From contig CP103908.1 in the NCBI GenBank assembly GCA_024970065.1, positions 744,001 through 808,000 on the forward strand: a stretch of DNA of 64,000 bases. Direction: 5' to 3'. This document shows, one piece after another, positions 1 through 10,419 of the stretch. Each line of letters opens with the position of its first letter. Position 1 is the first letter of the stretch. Source of the DNA: Pediococcus acidilactici (lineage in GTDB: Bacteria; Bacillota; Bacilli; Lactobacillales; Lactobacillaceae). The notes beneath the pieces were generated by a model. It was not told the DNA's origin and made no database searches. It saw only the letters and a program-made list of their open reading frames with translations. The position numbers were made by a program, and so were the translations under genes.

Positions 1-756
1 ATTTTCTTAACGATTGTGGCGTTTATTGCGTGGCGATTGCAAAGTAAATTGGAAGAGTCTCAAGTTTTTGAAGAGCAAAAACAGGCCGAAAAAGACAGTG
101 GGATTACCTCACATCCGTATAAAGATTTATTTTCTAACATGGTTAACATCAAATCACTGCTCTTTTTGATTGGTGTTTACATGTTCTGGAATTTAGTTGC
201 TGGAGCAATGGGATTCTTCATGCCGTATGTTTATGAAACGGTTGGGGGATTAACCAACATGCAAGCTAACTTGTTGCAAGCGGTACTTTGGATTTTAACT
301 GCTTTGGGTACCTATGTCGGATTTGCTAAATTTGGTGATCGAGCAAACCACCGAATTTTCTACTTTGTTGGGGCAGCAATGGCGGCAGCTTCATGGATTG
401 TATTAACTTATGCGGGAATGAATTGGACCAGCTTATGGCTTTTCGTAATTCTTTGGGGAGTGTCTGCTGGAATTGGTGCGCAAGCTTGGTATGCATTATG
501 GGCTACTGAATTGTTCCCGACTCGCTATCGGGCGGGGTCGCAAGGCGTAATGTTTTTCGTTGTGCGAGGATCCGCTGGAATATGGTCAATTATTTTTCCA
601 ACTATCTTAACCAGCATGGGCTTTAAGGCTGCCGGAACTTTCATGATTGCACTATTGATTGTTTCCTTAGTGATTGGGACGGTTTGGACACCGCATACTC
701 GAGGAAAATCTTTAGAGCAAATTAGTAAGGAACGTTACGGTAATGACCAAGTTTAG
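1..756 (+). CDS. MFS sugar porter, C-terminal part (likely L-rhamnose uptake)
   Basis: The reading frame is open from the first base, so the 5' end lies outside the window and only about 250 C-terminal residues are present. The visible part has about six hydrophobic membrane segments. It carries [13 protein letters not shown] before a helix and ends in TRGKSLEQI, which match the ELFPTRxR and PETKGKSLEEI signatures of the sugar porter branch of the major facilitator superfamily. It lies directly upstream of rhaB, so proton-coupled L-rhamnose uptake is inferred from context. The substrate itself is not visible in the sequence. Confidence 0.8.
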   Translation: MFLTIVAFIAWRLQSKLEESQVFEEQKQAEKDSGITSHPYKDLFSNMVNIKSLLFLIGVYMFWNLVAGAMGFFMPYVYETVGGLTNMQANLLQAVLWILTALGTYVGFAKFGDRANHRIFYFVGAAMAAASWIVLTYAGMNWTSLWLFVILWGVSAGIGAQAWYALWATELFPTRYRAGSQGVMFFVVRGSAGIWSIIFPTILTSMGFKAAGTFMIALLIVSLVIGTVWTPHTRGKSLEQISKERYGNDQV

Positions 757-781
757 TTTGAAAAGAAGGTTGGTGGAAAAG

Positions 782-2239
782 ATGAAGACATACGTTGCCG
801 TTGACATCGGCGCATCCAGTGGCCGGCTGATGCTAGCTCAACCCACCGCGGATGGGGGGCTTACTTTAGAAGAGGTCCATCGATTTACTAACGGTTTCAA
901 ACTTAAAGATGGACATGACCGTTGGGATATTGACCATTTGATTCACGAGATTCTCGTGGGGTTAACCAAGGTCAAGGCGCGGGGGATTAACGCCATTGAA
1001 TTAGGCATTGACACTTGGGCAGTTGACTATGTTTTAGTAGGTTTTAACGGTCAGAAGTTAGAAGATCCAATCAGTTACCGGGACCGGCGAACTTCCCAGG
1101 CGATTACCGAATTAACCAGTGAATTGCCGAAGGAATACATTTATGAAAAAACTGGAATCCAGTTTCAAGACTTTAACACGTTGTATCAGCTTTACAAGAC
1201 TGATCGAGCATTGCTAGCTAAAACGGACAAAATCATGATGATTCCCGACTACATTGGTTACGTACTAACTGGGAATGCAGTTACTGAAATTACCAATGCG
1301 TCCACCACGCAGATGTTAAATTTACGGGTCGGTTTGTTTGATAAAGACTTGTTGGCCAAAGTTAACGTCTCTCCAGACCAATTTCCTCGGTTAGTTGAAT
1401 CAGGAACAGTTTTGGGCAACTTAGGTCATAAATGGCATCGCCAATTCGATTTGCCAGAAACTGAAGTGATCACGGTAGCGACCCATGACACGGCTTCAGC
1501 AGTAGTGGGAACTCCGGGCCAGGGCGATCGCTGGGCATTCTTAAGTTCGGGGACCTGGTCGCTTCTGGGCACCGAGCTGAACGTTCCGGAAAATGGTTTG
1601 GCTGCCTTCCATGAAAACTATACAAACGAATGGGGAGCTTACGGAACTTACCGTTTCTTAAAGAACATCATGGGGTTGTGGATTGCGCAATGCGTTCGTC
1701 ACGAATTAGCAGATGAAATTAGTTTTGGAGAACTTGCTAAGCAAGCGGAAGCAGTCCGCCCGTTCCAGCAGTTCATCGACATTAATGATCCCCGATTTGT
1801 TAATCCAGCAAACATGACGGCCGAACTGAAAAATTACTGTCGGGAAACTCAACAACCAGTTCCAGAAACGCCGGGAGAACTTTTCCAAGCGATTTACAGT
1901 AATTTATCGTTATATTACGCAAATGAGCTTCAAAAATTAGATCAAATTTTAAACTATCATATTGAACGACTTAACATCGTTGGCGGGGGCAGCAACGTTG
2001 CCTTGATGAATCAACTTACCAGTACACTAGCCAATGTGGAAGTTATCGCAGGACCTAGCGAAGCGACCGCAATCGGTAATATCTTAGTCCAGATGATCGC
2101 AACAGATGCCGTGGAAAATATCAATGCGGGACGCCAATTAATTGGTAAGTCGTTTAAATTAAAGCATTATTATCCAGAAACCGGGAAATACGGCGACATT
2201 TTGCAACAGTATCAACAATTTATTGCAAGTCAAACTTAG
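782..2239 (+). CDS. rhaB: L-rhamnulokinase RhaB
   Basis: Phosphorylates L-rhamnulose to L-rhamnulose 1-phosphate with ATP in the cytoplasm. This is a FGGY-family kinase of 485 residues, the usual RhaB length. The N-terminal phosphate-binding motif DIGASSGR is at residues 8-15, and HDT with the catalytic-type Asp is at 235-237. A GGGSN adenosine motif follows near residue 400. I chose the ATG at 782 because the longer frame from 743 overlaps the transporter and adds 13 residues before the conserved KTYVAVDIG start. It is the second gene of the rhamnose operon, and its RBS (GGTGG) lies a few bases upstream. Confidence 0.95.
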   Translation: MKTYVAVDIGASSGRLMLAQPTADGGLTLEEVHRFTNGFKLKDGHDRWDIDHLIHEILVGLTKVKARGINAIELGIDTWAVDYVLVGFNGQKLEDPISYRDRRTSQAITELTSELPKEYIYEKTGIQFQDFNTLYQLYKTDRALLAKTDKIMMIPDYIGYVLTGNAVTEITNASTTQMLNLRVGLFDKDLLAKVNVSPDQFPRLVESGTVLGNLGHKWHRQFDLPETEVITVATHDTASAVVGTPGQGDRWAFLSSGTWSLLGTELNVPENGLAAFHENYTNEWGAYGTYRFLKNIMGLWIAQCVRHELADEISFGELAKQAEAVRPFQQFIDINDPRFVNPANMTAELKNYCRETQQPVPETPGELFQAIYSNLSLYYANELQKLDQILNYHIERLNIVGGGSNVALMNQLTSTLANVEVIAGPSEATAIGNILVQMIATDAVENINAGRQLIGKSFKLKHYYPETGKYGDILQQYQQFIASQT

Positions 2240-2254
2240 AAAGGAGTGGCATCA

Positions 2255-2569
2255 ATGATCCGAATTGGACAAGTAATGTATTTACACAAGGATGCATATG
2301 CAGAATACGCAAAAAGGCATGCCGAGCTATGGCCAGAGATGAAGGCAGCCCTCAAGGAACACGGCGCACATAATTATTCGATTTATTTAAACGAAAAAAC
2401 GGGGCAGACTTTTGCCTACTTAGAAGTTCCGGACGTGACCAAGTACAACGAAATCGCTCAGACGGATATCTGTAAGAAATGGTGGGCCTACATGAAGCCA
2501 TTAATGGAGACTAATCCTGACAATAGCCCGGTGACCACTGATTTAAAAGAAGTCTTTCATTTAGATTAA
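2255..2569 (+). CDS. rhaM: L-rhamnose mutarotase RhaM
   Basis: Interconverts the alpha and beta anomers of L-rhamnose so that the isomerase receives its preferred form. At 104 residues it matches the E. coli enzyme in length. His22, Tyr18 and the Trp75-Trp76 pair correspond to the active-site residues known for RhaM. The start is the ATG at 2255 because AAGGAG ends about nine bases upstream. An in-frame GTG at 2246 falls within that RBS and would add three residues. It lies 15 bases after rhaB and 22 before rhaA, so the genes are surely co-transcribed. Confidence 0.95.
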   Translation: MIRIGQVMYLHKDAYAEYAKRHAELWPEMKAALKEHGAHNYSIYLNEKTGQTFAYLEVPDVTKYNEIAQTDICKKWWAYMKPLMETNPDNSPVTTDLKEVFHLD

Positions 2570-2591
2570 GCAATTTTAGGAGGAAAATAAA

Positions 2592-3863
2592 ATGACTAAA
2601 GCAAGCGAAGTTGAAAGCGCGTACAAAATTGCTCAAGAGCGTTACGCCGAAATTGGAGTTGATACCGAAGCTATGTTGGCTAAACTGGCGAAGATTAAAT
2701 TGTCGGTCCACTGTTGGCAAGGTGATGATATTCATGGATTTGTGAATCCCGAACAAGAATTGACGGGGGGCATTGGCGTTTCTGGTGATTATCCCGGCAT
2801 GGCGCGGACCCCGGATCAACTAACTGGTGATTTATCGGAGGCGCTAAGCCTAATTCCCGGAAAACATAAGGTGGCATTGCATACTTTATACGCGGTTACT
2901 AATCAGAAAAAGGACTTTGATGAAATTGGTCCAGAAGACTTCAAGTACTGGGTTGATTGGGCTAAGGAAGCCGGCGTAGGTCTAGACATGAACCCGACCT
3001 TTTTCTCACACCCAATGGTTAAACATAACTTTACCTTAGCCAGTCCCGAAAAAGATGTCCGGGACTTCTGGATTAAGGTTGGCCAACAATCCCGGGCAAT
3101 TGCGAATTACTTTGGGGAAGAACTGGGTCAACAATCTGTCAACAACTTCTGGATTCCCGATGGATTCAAGGATAACCCGATTGATAAGCTTAATCCGCGT
3201 CTCCGACTAGTCGAATCGCTTGATAAGATTTTTGCTAAACCGTATGACGAAAAGAATACCATTGAAGCAGTTGAAGGAAAACTTTTTGGCACGGGAATTG
3301 AATCTTACACGGTCGGCTCCCACCTCTTCTACAATAACTACGCCATTAGTCGTGGCAAATTGTGGACCATTGATGCAGGACACTGGCATCCGACCGAAGA
3401 TGTCTCGGATAAATTCTCAGCCTTCCTGCCATTTGGGAAGGGGTTGATGCTGCACGTTTCGCGTCCGGTACGTTGGGATAGTGACCATGTGGTAATTTTT
3501 GACGATGCTTTGATCCGGATTATGCGTTCGTTGGTTCGTGATCAAGAACTAGACCGGACCAATATTGGCTTAGACTTCTTTGACGCCACCATTAACCGGG
3601 TAGCTGCTTGGGTAATTGGGGCTCGGGCAACTCAGAAGGCATTGTTACAAGCGCTTTTAACCCCAATTGATGACTTGAAGGAAGCTGAATTAAATTACGA
3701 CTTTACGAAACGTTTGGCAGTTACGGAAGAATTAAAATCTTATCCATTTGGGGCAGTTTGGGACGAATTTTGCTTACGCAACGATGTACCGGTCGGCACC
3801 GATTGGCTCGCGAATATTCGGAATTATGAACAAAAAGTTCAATTCCCACGGGATCAAAAATAG
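2592..3863 (+). CDS. rhaA: L-rhamnose isomerase RhaA
   Basis: Cytoplasmic metal-dependent isomerase converting L-rhamnose to L-rhamnulose. It has 423 residues against about 419 in E. coli. The family signature SVHCWQGDDIHGF is at residues 38-50, and the conserved GLDMNPTFFSHP and DAGHWHPTEDVSDK stretches, which hold metal and substrate ligands, are intact. AGGAGG lies at the right distance before the ATG. It is the third gene of the rhamnose operon, between rhaM and rhaD. Confidence 0.96.
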   Translation: MTKASEVESAYKIAQERYAEIGVDTEAMLAKLAKIKLSVHCWQGDDIHGFVNPEQELTGGIGVSGDYPGMARTPDQLTGDLSEALSLIPGKHKVALHTLYAVTNQKKDFDEIGPEDFKYWVDWAKEAGVGLDMNPTFFSHPMVKHNFTLASPEKDVRDFWIKVGQQSRAIANYFGEELGQQSVNNFWIPDGFKDNPIDKLNPRLRLVESLDKIFAKPYDEKNTIEAVEGKLFGTGIESYTVGSHLFYNNYAISRGKLWTIDAGHWHPTEDVSDKFSAFLPFGKGLMLHVSRPVRWDSDHVVIFDDALIRIMRSLVRDQELDRTNIGLDFFDATINRVAAWVIGARATQKALLQALLTPIDDLKEAELNYDFTKRLAVTEELKSYPFGAVWDEFCLRNDVPVGTDWLANIRNYEQKVQFPRDQK

Positions 3864-3887
3864 GATTGATAGAAGAGGCGGAAAACG

Positions 3888-4706
3888 ATGAAATTTATTG
3901 ATTCACAATACGTGAAAGAAATGAAACAAACTACGATGAATTTATACCAACACGGTTGGGACGAACGTAACGGCGGTAACGTCAGTCTACGACTAACGGA
4001 CGAAGAAGTGCGCGCATTTAGCGATGTTACTGAAACCATTCGGACCGTCGCCATTGATTTCGATGCAAGTGAACTGGCTGGAAAATATTATCTAGTTACC
4101 GGTACGGGACGCTACTTTAAAAATATTACCGAGTATCCCGAACGAGACATGGGCTTAATCCAAATTAATCCAGATGGTCAGAGCGTGGCAATTAAGTGGG
4201 GCTTTAACGACGGTGGTCAACCGACCAGTGAATTTCCAGCACACCTAATGAGTCACATCGCGCGGTTAAAACAAGACCCTGAACAACGGGTGATCATGCA
4301 TTGCCACCCGACTAATTTAATTGCGATGACCTTTACTTTGCCATTGTCAGAAAAACTACTGAGTCGAACGTTGTGGCAGATGCATCCTGAATCAATCGTG
4401 GTTTTCCCAGAAGGCGTCGGGGTAATTCCGTATATGTGTCCAGGAACTACCGCGATAGGAGAAGCTACTGCAGCAAAAATGGCAGACCATCATGTAGTAG
4501 TTTGGCCGCACCACGGAGTATTTGCGGCCGGTGACTCTTTGGATGAGACCTACGGACTAGTAGAGACGGTTGAAAAATCAGCCCTCGTATATACTGCAAT
4601 TCAAGCACAAGGCGGTAAAATGTTTCAAAAGATTACCGACCAAGATTTTCGGGATTTAGCACAGCGATTTGGATTGGATTTACGAGAAGAATATTTGGAA
4701 GGTTAA
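3888..4706 (+). CDS. rhaD: L-rhamnulose-1-phosphate aldolase RhaD
   Basis: Zinc-dependent class II aldolase that splits L-rhamnulose 1-phosphate into dihydroxyacetone phosphate and L-lactaldehyde. It is 272 residues long (E. coli 274). RNGGNVS at 27-33, CHPTN and WPHHGVF carry the phosphate-binding and zinc-ligand positions of the class II aldolase/RhaD family. It is the last gene of the rhamnose operon and is followed by a clear terminator. No lactaldehyde reductase is found next to it, so the lactaldehyde must be handled by an enzyme encoded elsewhere. Confidence 0.96.
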   Translation: MKFIDSQYVKEMKQTTMNLYQHGWDERNGGNVSLRLTDEEVRAFSDVTETIRTVAIDFDASELAGKYYLVTGTGRYFKNITEYPERDMGLIQINPDGQSVAIKWGFNDGGQPTSEFPAHLMSHIARLKQDPEQRVIMHCHPTNLIAMTFTLPLSEKLLSRTLWQMHPESIVVFPEGVGVIPYMCPGTTAIGEATAAKMADHHVVVWPHHGVFAAGDSLDETYGLVETVEKSALVYTAIQAQGGKMFQKITDQDFRDLAQRFGLDLREEYLEG

Positions 4707-4723
4707 GCTATCAATAATTTTTT

Positions 4724-4762
4724 AGGAGCTGAGTTAAAATAACTCAACTCCTTTTTGTTTTT
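4724..4762 (+). terminator. Intrinsic terminator of the rha operon
   Basis: A 12-bp stem (4724-4735 with 4741-4752, one mismatch) has a five-base loop and is followed by a T-rich run. Confidence 0.85.
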
Positions 4763-4808
4763 AACCGACTATTTTATAGAAGTAAAGTTATTTTAATTAG
4801 TATTTCTT

Positions 4809-4822
4809 TGAAAATACTTTCA
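4809..4822. promoter_or_regulatory. Dyad TGAAA-N4-TTTCA, possible RpiR operator
   Basis: A perfect inverted repeat of five-base arms lies about 95 bases before the mannoside PTS gene. RpiR-family regulators commonly bind TGAAA-type dyads, and an RpiR gene lies in this operon at 9604. The link is an inference. Confidence 0.4.
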
Positions 4823-4879
4823 TGTTTTACAAAAATAGCGAAATCAATACCCATATACATGAAAACAATTGCAAAAACA

Positions 4880-4894
4880 ATGGAAGCGTTTTAC
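4880..4894 (+). promoter_or_regulatory. Weak cre-like box before the EIIBC gene
   Basis: ATGGAAGCGTTTTAC agrees with the low-GC Gram-positive cre pattern except for its last two positions. It resembles the boxes upstream of lacL and galK in this same window, which supports CcpA-type catabolite control. Confidence 0.4.
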
Positions 4895-4916
4895 AGTTGT
4901 GGTGGAGGTGGAAATA

Positions 4917-6428
4917 ATGCAAGAAAATAGTAAAGGCCCAATGAAAATTGTGGCGGTAACGGCCTGTGCAGCTGGAATTGCACATACATATATGGCTGCA
5001 GAATCAATAGAGAAAGCAGCTAAAGCTCGCGGAGACCAAGTTAAGGTAGAAACAGATGGGGCAATGGGTGCCGAAAACGTATTAACCGAAGCGGATATAC
5101 AAGCTGCGGACTTAGTAATCGTGGCGGCCGACATTAAGATTGACCCAATTCGGTTCACCGGTAAACGGTTGTACGTAACCGATTCGAACGAGGCGATTGA
5201 TGATGGAGCGGCTTTGATTGAAAACGCAATTGCCAAAGCAGAAGTTTTTGGGAAGAAAGGTACTAAGGTCGGTAAAATCAAAATTGGTAACGACCATAAG
5301 AAGAATGGTTTCTTTACCCACGTAATGACTGGGATCTCGTACATGATTCCCATGGTAATCTCAGCGGGATTAATTTTAACGATTGCGAACTTGTACGCGT
5401 TTCAACGAGATAGTGCGGGACGGATTGTTAAATGGGGATTTGATAACCATACCCAAATGGGGTTATTGATGTCGAATTTGTTCCAGGTAGGACAAGTTGG
5501 CTTTAAATTAATGATTCCATTGTTTGCTGGTTTTGTGGCAATGTCGATCGCTGATAAGCCTGCCATGGCACCAGCAATGATTGGAGCATACATTGCAAAC
5601 GATGCGGAACTATTACACGCAAAAGCGGGCGGTGGATTTATTGCGGCTTTATTAGTGGCATTTATTGTTGGTTACTTTGTTAAAGCACTTAAAAAAATTA
5701 AATGGCCAAAAATAATTCAACCGATTGTACCCATTATGATTATTCCGGTGATTGCGACGCTGTTTATCTCGTTAGTGGTATTTTACTTGATTGGTAGTCC
5801 GATTGCCGCGGGAATGGACGGCCTATACTCGTGGCTAAATTGGATTAACGCGCACTCAACAAGTGCTCCAATTATTTTAGGCGCAATAATTGGTGCGATG
5901 ATGGGCTTCGACTTGGGTGGCCCAGTAAACAAGACGGCCTTAATTTTTGGCACGGCAGTGTTTACGGATACAATGGCTAAATACGGACCTACACATGCCA
6001 ATTTTGTTCCTCAGACTGCTGCTCAAGCCGCAATTTCAGTAGCACCGCTCGGAGTTTGGCTAGCTTCCGTAATTTGGAAGAAGAAGTTTTCTAAAGACGA
6101 AAAGGCGGCTGCCGGTGCAGCTCTAGGAATGGGCTTAGTGGGAGTTACCGAAGGAGCGATTCCATTTGTAGCTGCGGATCCAATTCGAATGATTATTGCT
6201 AACGTATGTGGATCAGCCGTCGCGGGTGGGTTAGTTTCCCTAACCGGATGCAAGTTCTATGGCGGAATTGGTTCGCCACTAGGAACTTTTATTGGTTACA
6301 TTGAACAACCAGTTCCGTTCATCACTTGGATTCTTTGTGTATGTGCGGGAATTGCGGTCACCGCTGTCATTATCGGATTTACTAGAAGCGATGCCGTCAT
6401 TGAAGCGGCTAAAGCGGTAGAAGATTAA
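4917..6428 (+). CDS. PTS fructose-family EIIBC (mannosylglycerate/mannoside type)
   Basis: Membrane permease that imports and phosphorylates a sugar. The EIIB domain occupies about residues 9-110, with phosphocysteine Cys17 in VTACAAGIAHTYMAAE. The EIIC domain begins near residue 130 and has the family motif GGPVNK at 334-339. The start is the ATG at 4917, preceded by GGAGGTGG, and not the earlier TTG at 4869. EIIA is a separate gene just downstream. The EIIBC plus EIIA plus GH38 order resembles E. coli mngA/mngB, where 2-O-alpha-mannosyl-D-glycerate is taken up and hydrolysed, so a mannoside substrate is inferred. Confidence 0.88.
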   Translation: MQENSKGPMKIVAVTACAAGIAHTYMAAESIEKAAKARGDQVKVETDGAMGAENVLTEADIQAADLVIVAADIKIDPIRFTGKRLYVTDSNEAIDDGAALIENAIAKAEVFGKKGTKVGKIKIGNDHKKNGFFTHVMTGISYMIPMVISAGLILTIANLYAFQRDSAGRIVKWGFDNHTQMGLLMSNLFQVGQVGFKLMIPLFAGFVAMSIADKPAMAPAMIGAYIANDAELLHAKAGGGFIAALLVAFIVGYFVKALKKIKWPKIIQPIVPIMIIPVIATLFISLVVFYLIGSPIAAGMDGLYSWLNWINAHSTSAPIILGAIIGAMMGFDLGGPVNKTALIFGTAVFTDTMAKYGPTHANFVPQTAAQAAISVAPLGVWLASVIWKKKFSKDEKAAAGAALGMGLVGVTEGAIPFVAADPIRMIIANVCGSAVAGGLVSLTGCKFYGGIGSPLGTFIGYIEQPVPFITWILCVCAGIAVTAVIIGFTRSDAVIEAAKAVED

Positions 6429-6452
6429 AAGTGAAAGGAAATTGACATTTAT

Positions 6453-6899
6453 ATGGATGCAAATGTTTTTTCTAAAGCAAATATTTTGTTTGATCATGAC
6501 AGCCAAACTCAAGAAGAGGCTTTTCATGCCATTGCGGAACACGTTAATAAACTGGGATATGCAGATTCTGTAGACAGTTTTTTTGCGGGATTAATGAATC
6601 GAGAAAAAGAGACTACTACGGGTTTTAAAAACGGAATTGCCATTCCTCATAGTAATGACGCAAGTGTAAAACGTCCCGGACTGTTCGTAATTAAGTTTGA
6701 TCACCAAATTGAATGGAACGCACTTGATAAAAAGCCAGTTCAAGTAGCGATTGCGCTATCAATTCCTCAAGAAGGATCTAAGGAACATTTACGGCTTTTA
6801 AGTAAAATTGCTAGAAAGCTGATGGACGAAGATTTTACTAAAATAATTTTAGAAAATGATGACCCAGACATTTTAGCTCAAGCAATTAATGAAATATAG
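6453..6899 (+). CDS. PTS fructose-family EIIA
   Basis: Soluble phosphocarrier of 148 residues passing phosphate from HPr to the EIIBC encoded 24 bases upstream. The phosphorylated residue is His66 in NGIAIPHSND, the standard EIIA-2 (fructose/mannitol) active site. In E. coli MngA the A, B and C domains are one polypeptide, while here EIIA is split off. It is followed at once by a terminator, so the downstream GH38 gene may be expressed only by read-through or from its own promoter. Confidence 0.93.
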   Translation: MDANVFSKANILFDHDSQTQEEAFHAIAEHVNKLGYADSVDSFFAGLMNREKETTTGFKNGIAIPHSNDASVKRPGLFVIKFDHQIEWNALDKKPVQVAIALSIPQEGSKEHLRLLSKIARKLMDEDFTKIILENDDPDILAQAINEI

Positions 6900-6917
6900 T
6901 TCCATAACCAAAAAGTG

Positions 6918-6950
6918 GAGGCTGGGAAACATCTTTCAGCCTCTTTTTTA
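6918..6950 (+). terminator. Intrinsic terminator between EIIA and GH38
   Basis: The stem GAGGCTG/CAGCCTC is followed by six T. The spurious GTG start of the longer GH38 reading frame falls next to this hairpin. It may attenuate rather than end the operon. Confidence 0.8.
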
Positions 6951-6983
6951 TTAAAAATATTAGGTTTAGGAGAAAGAGTAGTA

Positions 6984-9599
6984 ATGAAAAAAATACACGT
7001 AATTCATCATACCCACTGGGATTTTGAATGGTACTTTACGAGAGATGAAGCATTGATTCAATTTGTTTATCACATGGACGAAGTTTTCGCAGCTTTACAA
7101 GCGCAAAAAGTCGATTACTACCTATTGGATGGACAAATGAGTATTCTAGATGATTATTTAGATGCTTATCCAGAAAAAAGTAAGGAAATTAAAAAATGGG
7201 TTAACGCAGGTAGACTATTTATTGGGCCATGGTATACCCAAACGGATGAACTAATTATCACCGGCGAATCAATTGTCCGTAACTTAAGTTTAGGAATGGA
7301 AATGGCGCAACGGTTAGGAGGAGCACAACCAATTGGATATTTGCCGGACTCCTTTGGGCAAGGTGCGGATATGCCTAAAATTTATAACGGAATGAACATT
7401 AAAAACGCCGTTTTTTGGCGGGGTCTGCCGAAAGAAAAGACTGCTAACCGTGAATTTATTTGGAAGTCAGAAGACGGCTCACAAGTTAACGTTGCTAACA
7501 TCAAGAACGGATACTTTGTTGGGGTCGGTCTAATTGAAGATGACGACGCCAAAAACATGATGACTACGGTAGTTCAAGGCGCAAGTGTCGACGACGTCCC
7601 ATTGCCGGTGGGGGGCGATCAACGGTATGTTGATTTTAATTTAAAAGAACGAATTAGCTTCTATAATCAACAACTTGACGATGCAAAGTTAGTTGAAAGT
7701 AATTATGTTAAATATTTTCAGGATCTAAAGCAGCATCAAAATGAATTGGATCAGGTTACGGGAGAATTTATTGATCCTTCCGTGTCGAAAATTCACCGCT
7801 CAATCTATTCGTCTAGGTACGACCAAAAATATCTTAATGATAAAGTAGAAAGACGAATGATCTACCAAGTAGAACCTTTGATGGCAATGGCTGAACGTGC
7901 GGGTATTCCTTATAAAAAAGCTTTGCTAGATAAAATTTGGAAATTAATCGTGCGCAACCATGCTCACGATAGCGCTGGTGGATGTAATAGCGATAAAACA
8001 AATCGGATGATTTTGGCACGGTTGGTAGAGGCGGATCAATTATCTTATTCGGTTGTTGATTACCTTACTCGTAAAATTACTGAGTCAGACGTGAACTATG
8101 GAGAAAATACGATTACTTTCTTTAATACGTTGCCATATCCAATAACTAAACGAGTTAAGTTCCAATTATCACTAAAGAACCCTGCCTTTAAGCTAATGAA
8201 GGACGATCAAAAGATAACGGTAGACGTTGAAAAAGTCACCAAAGAATACCATGGGCAAATTAAGCGGGATACTAGCGCGTACCGAGATGATGATTTCTAC
8301 TACAAAATTGACTGTAGCGCGCGAATAAATCTTCCGGCGCTACAGTGGCAATCTTTTGATGTTGTCGCTAGTGAAGCCGTACCCGCATTATTAGAAAATA
8401 CAACGGACAAATCGATTAGTGATAACCATTTTAAAATTGAATGGGTTGATGGAAAGCTAAACTTGACTAATTTAAATAATCAAACTTTGGTTGAAGACTT
8501 TATGTATATTGAAGACGGAGGAGACGAAGGGGATACTTACGATTACTCGCCGGCTTACAAAAATCAAGTTTATCGTTTGGATTTTAAGAACGCTGCGGTC
8601 ACTACCCGTAGAGGTCGGGTAGCTAGCCAATTAATTTTACAAGGAACCTGGGCAGTTCCAGTTGACTTAGCAGCACGGGCAGAAAACTTGCGAAATCAAC
8701 AAATCAACTATCGGTTAGAGCTTGAGTTAGATGGGAGTGGCCGGATTAATCATGAATTACAAATTAACAACGAGGCCAAGGACCATCGCATGCGAGTGAT
8801 TAATCGCACTAACGTTTATGCTAAGGTTTCGTACGCGGACACTGGTTTTGGCTATATTGAAAGGCCAGTGGTGGATCCCCACTTGAAGGATTGGCAAGCA
8901 ATTGGCTACCACGAAGAACCTACGGCCATCTTTCCGATGATCCACTACGTTAACGTACACAATGATGAACGTAGTGTTAGCTTCTTAACAAAAGGAATTA
9001 AAGAATATCAAATTACGGGCGCTCAAAATGATCAAGTAGCCTTAACATTGTTTAGATCAGTAGGTTACTTGGGGCGTCCAGATTTGCTCCGACGTCCGGG
9101 AGTGGCGTCTGGGAATCAATTTACCTATATTCCTACACCAGATAGCCAGCTACAAAAGGAAATGCATTTTAAATGGGCAACTTACATTAGCAAACAGTTT
9201 AATCCAGCTGAGGTAAGTAAAGAGTTTATGGAGTATGCGGTGACTAACCCGAGTTATCAAGCTCAAAATTTAAACCAGTTTACTAACACTTTGAAGTACT
9301 TTGTGATGCACCCGCTAAAAAATACGGTTAAAGCACAACCATTTTTTGAATTGGTTGACCAGCGAATCACCTTTAGTAGCTTAACAAAAAGCATTGACGG
9401 AACGGCAGATTTAATTCGAGTAGTTAATTTAAACAAGCAAAAAATTCAAATTGATCAACTCATTAACCTCGATAAGCAGTATTATATAAATGAAACCGAT
9501 TTCTCGGGGCGGATTAGAAAAGATTTAGGCTATGCGGCAAGCATTGGAGAAATTAGCTTCCAACCGGGAGAGGTGAAGACTTTTAAAATAGCGAGATGA
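6984..9599 (+). CDS. GH38 alpha-mannosidase, MngB-like (first copy)
   Basis: Retaining, zinc-dependent alpha-mannosidase of 871 residues, close to E. coli MngB (877). Zinc ligands His11 and Asp13 lie in HHTHWDFEWY, the nucleophile Asp122 in LPDSFGQ, and a further zinc His (about 328) in NHAHDSAGG. There is no signal peptide, so it acts in the cytoplasm, presumably on mannosides brought in by the PTS just upstream, perhaps as 6-phosphates. I chose the ATG at 6984 because the conserved N-terminus starts there and the longer frame runs into the terminator. A second GH38 of the same build is at 19462. Confidence 0.92.
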   Translation: MKKIHVIHHTHWDFEWYFTRDEALIQFVYHMDEVFAALQAQKVDYYLLDGQMSILDDYLDAYPEKSKEIKKWVNAGRLFIGPWYTQTDELIITGESIVRNLSLGMEMAQRLGGAQPIGYLPDSFGQGADMPKIYNGMNIKNAVFWRGLPKEKTANREFIWKSEDGSQVNVANIKNGYFVGVGLIEDDDAKNMMTTVVQGASVDDVPLPVGGDQRYVDFNLKERISFYNQQLDDAKLVESNYVKYFQDLKQHQNELDQVTGEFIDPSVSKIHRSIYSSRYDQKYLNDKVERRMIYQVEPLMAMAERAGIPYKKALLDKIWKLIVRNHAHDSAGGCNSDKTNRMILARLVEADQLSYSVVDYLTRKITESDVNYGENTITFFNTLPYPITKRVKFQLSLKNPAFKLMKDDQKITVDVEKVTKEYHGQIKRDTSAYRDDDFYYKIDCSARINLPALQWQSFDVVASEAVPALLENTTDKSISDNHFKIEWVDGKLNLTNLNNQTLVEDFMYIEDGGDEGDTYDYSPAYKNQVYRLDFKNAAVTTRRGRVASQLILQGTWAVPVDLAARAENLRNQQINYRLELELDGSGRINHELQINNEAKDHRMRVINRTNVYAKVSYADTGFGYIERPVVDPHLKDWQAIGYHEEPTAIFPMIHYVNVHNDERSVSFLTKGIKEYQITGAQNDQVALTLFRSVGYLGRPDLLRRPGVASGNQFTYIPTPDSQLQKEMHFKWATYISKQFNPAEVSKEFMEYAVTNPSYQAQNLNQFTNTLKYFVMHPLKNTVKAQPFFELVDQRITFSSLTKSIDGTADLIRVVNLNKQKIQIDQLINLDKQYYINETDFSGRIRKDLGYAASIGEISFQPGEVKTFKIAR

Positions 9600-9603
9600 G
9601 TAT

Positions 9604-10419
9604 ATGAGTGAATCAATGAGTAATTTAATATTGATGATTGAATCAAAGCGGGAACAATTTACGGACGTGGAGCAAATAATTGCCAACTACTTTGTCGCTC
9701 ATCAAGAAGTGCGCGACATTAATGGATTGGCCAAAAAATTAGCGGTATCACCGTCTTCAATTACTAGGTTCAGCCACAAAATTGGGTTAAGTAATTACAA
9801 GGAGCTTGTGTTTTTGTATAAAGAATACCTAGGCTCGCTAAACCGTAAAGTTTCGCGGATTTCAAGTGACGTAGTGGACAGTTATCGGGCCATTGCCCAA
9901 CGGACGAGCGATCGTTACGATGAACAGACCGTGCAACTTTTCTGTGAACGAATTTTTAAAAATCGCATTATTTTCTTTTGGGGGTTAGGATTTAACTCCT
10001 TTGTCGGACTAGATTTTGAGTTTCGGTTTGCCCGGTTTGGTAAGATAGTCCAACATTTTAGTGATCAGCAGTCGATATCCCTAAACGCAAATTTTTTAAA
10101 AAAAGGCGATACTCTGTTAATCTCTTCAATTAGCGCAAAGGACAAATCCATACTTAAGTCAATTGAAACGGCTAAAGCTCGTGGCGCACATATCTTATTG
10201 ATTACTGCTAATCACGAATCGGCTTACTTACCATACTGCGATGGAGTAATGTATACTGCAAGTTTTTCTCCAGAAGAGTCGTTAGGAAATATTTCTCCGC
10301 AGGTTCCAGCGCTAATTGATCTGGATATTATTTATTCAAAGTACATTGATTTACACCAACATGATTTATCTCAGTGGGCTAAATCTGAAAATATATTGAA
10401 AAATTGGAGGAAGAGTTAA
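9604..10419 (+). CDS. RpiR-family transcriptional regulator (HTH plus SIS)
   Basis: DNA-binding regulator of 271 residues. An N-terminal HTH_6 domain (about 1-75, with GLAKKLAVSPSSITRFSHKIG) is followed by a sugar-phosphate-binding SIS domain (about 120-250). It lies four bases after the GH38 gene, and its stop overlaps the start of the GH1 gene by one base, so it is inside the mannoside operon. It probably senses a phosphorylated intermediate of this pathway, and the TGAAA dyad at 4809 is a candidate target. The RBS is poor, which suggests translational coupling. Confidence 0.88.
   Translation: MSESMSNLILMIESKREQFTDVEQIIANYFVAHQEVRDINGLAKKLAVSPSSITRFSHKIGLSNYKELVFLYKEYLGSLNRKVSRISSDVVDSYRAIAQRTSDRYDEQTVQLFCERIFKNRIIFFWGLGFNSFVGLDFEFRFARFGKIVQHFSDQQSISLNANFLKKGDTLLISSISAKDKSILKSIETAKARGAHILLITANHESAYLPYCDGVMYTASFSPEESLGNISPQVPALIDLDIIYSKYIDLHQHDLSQWAKSENILKNWRKS

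Noticed and set aside
743..781. Upstream extension of rhaB
   Set aside because: It overlaps the transporter and adds residues not seen in RhaB. The ATG at 782 fits the family start.
4844..5353. 169-codon minus-strand frame
   Set aside because: It is opposite the EIIB domain of a clear PTS gene and has no recognisable domain.
6915..6983. GTG start of the first GH38
   Set aside because: It lies in the terminator hairpin, and family N-termini begin at the ATG at 6984.
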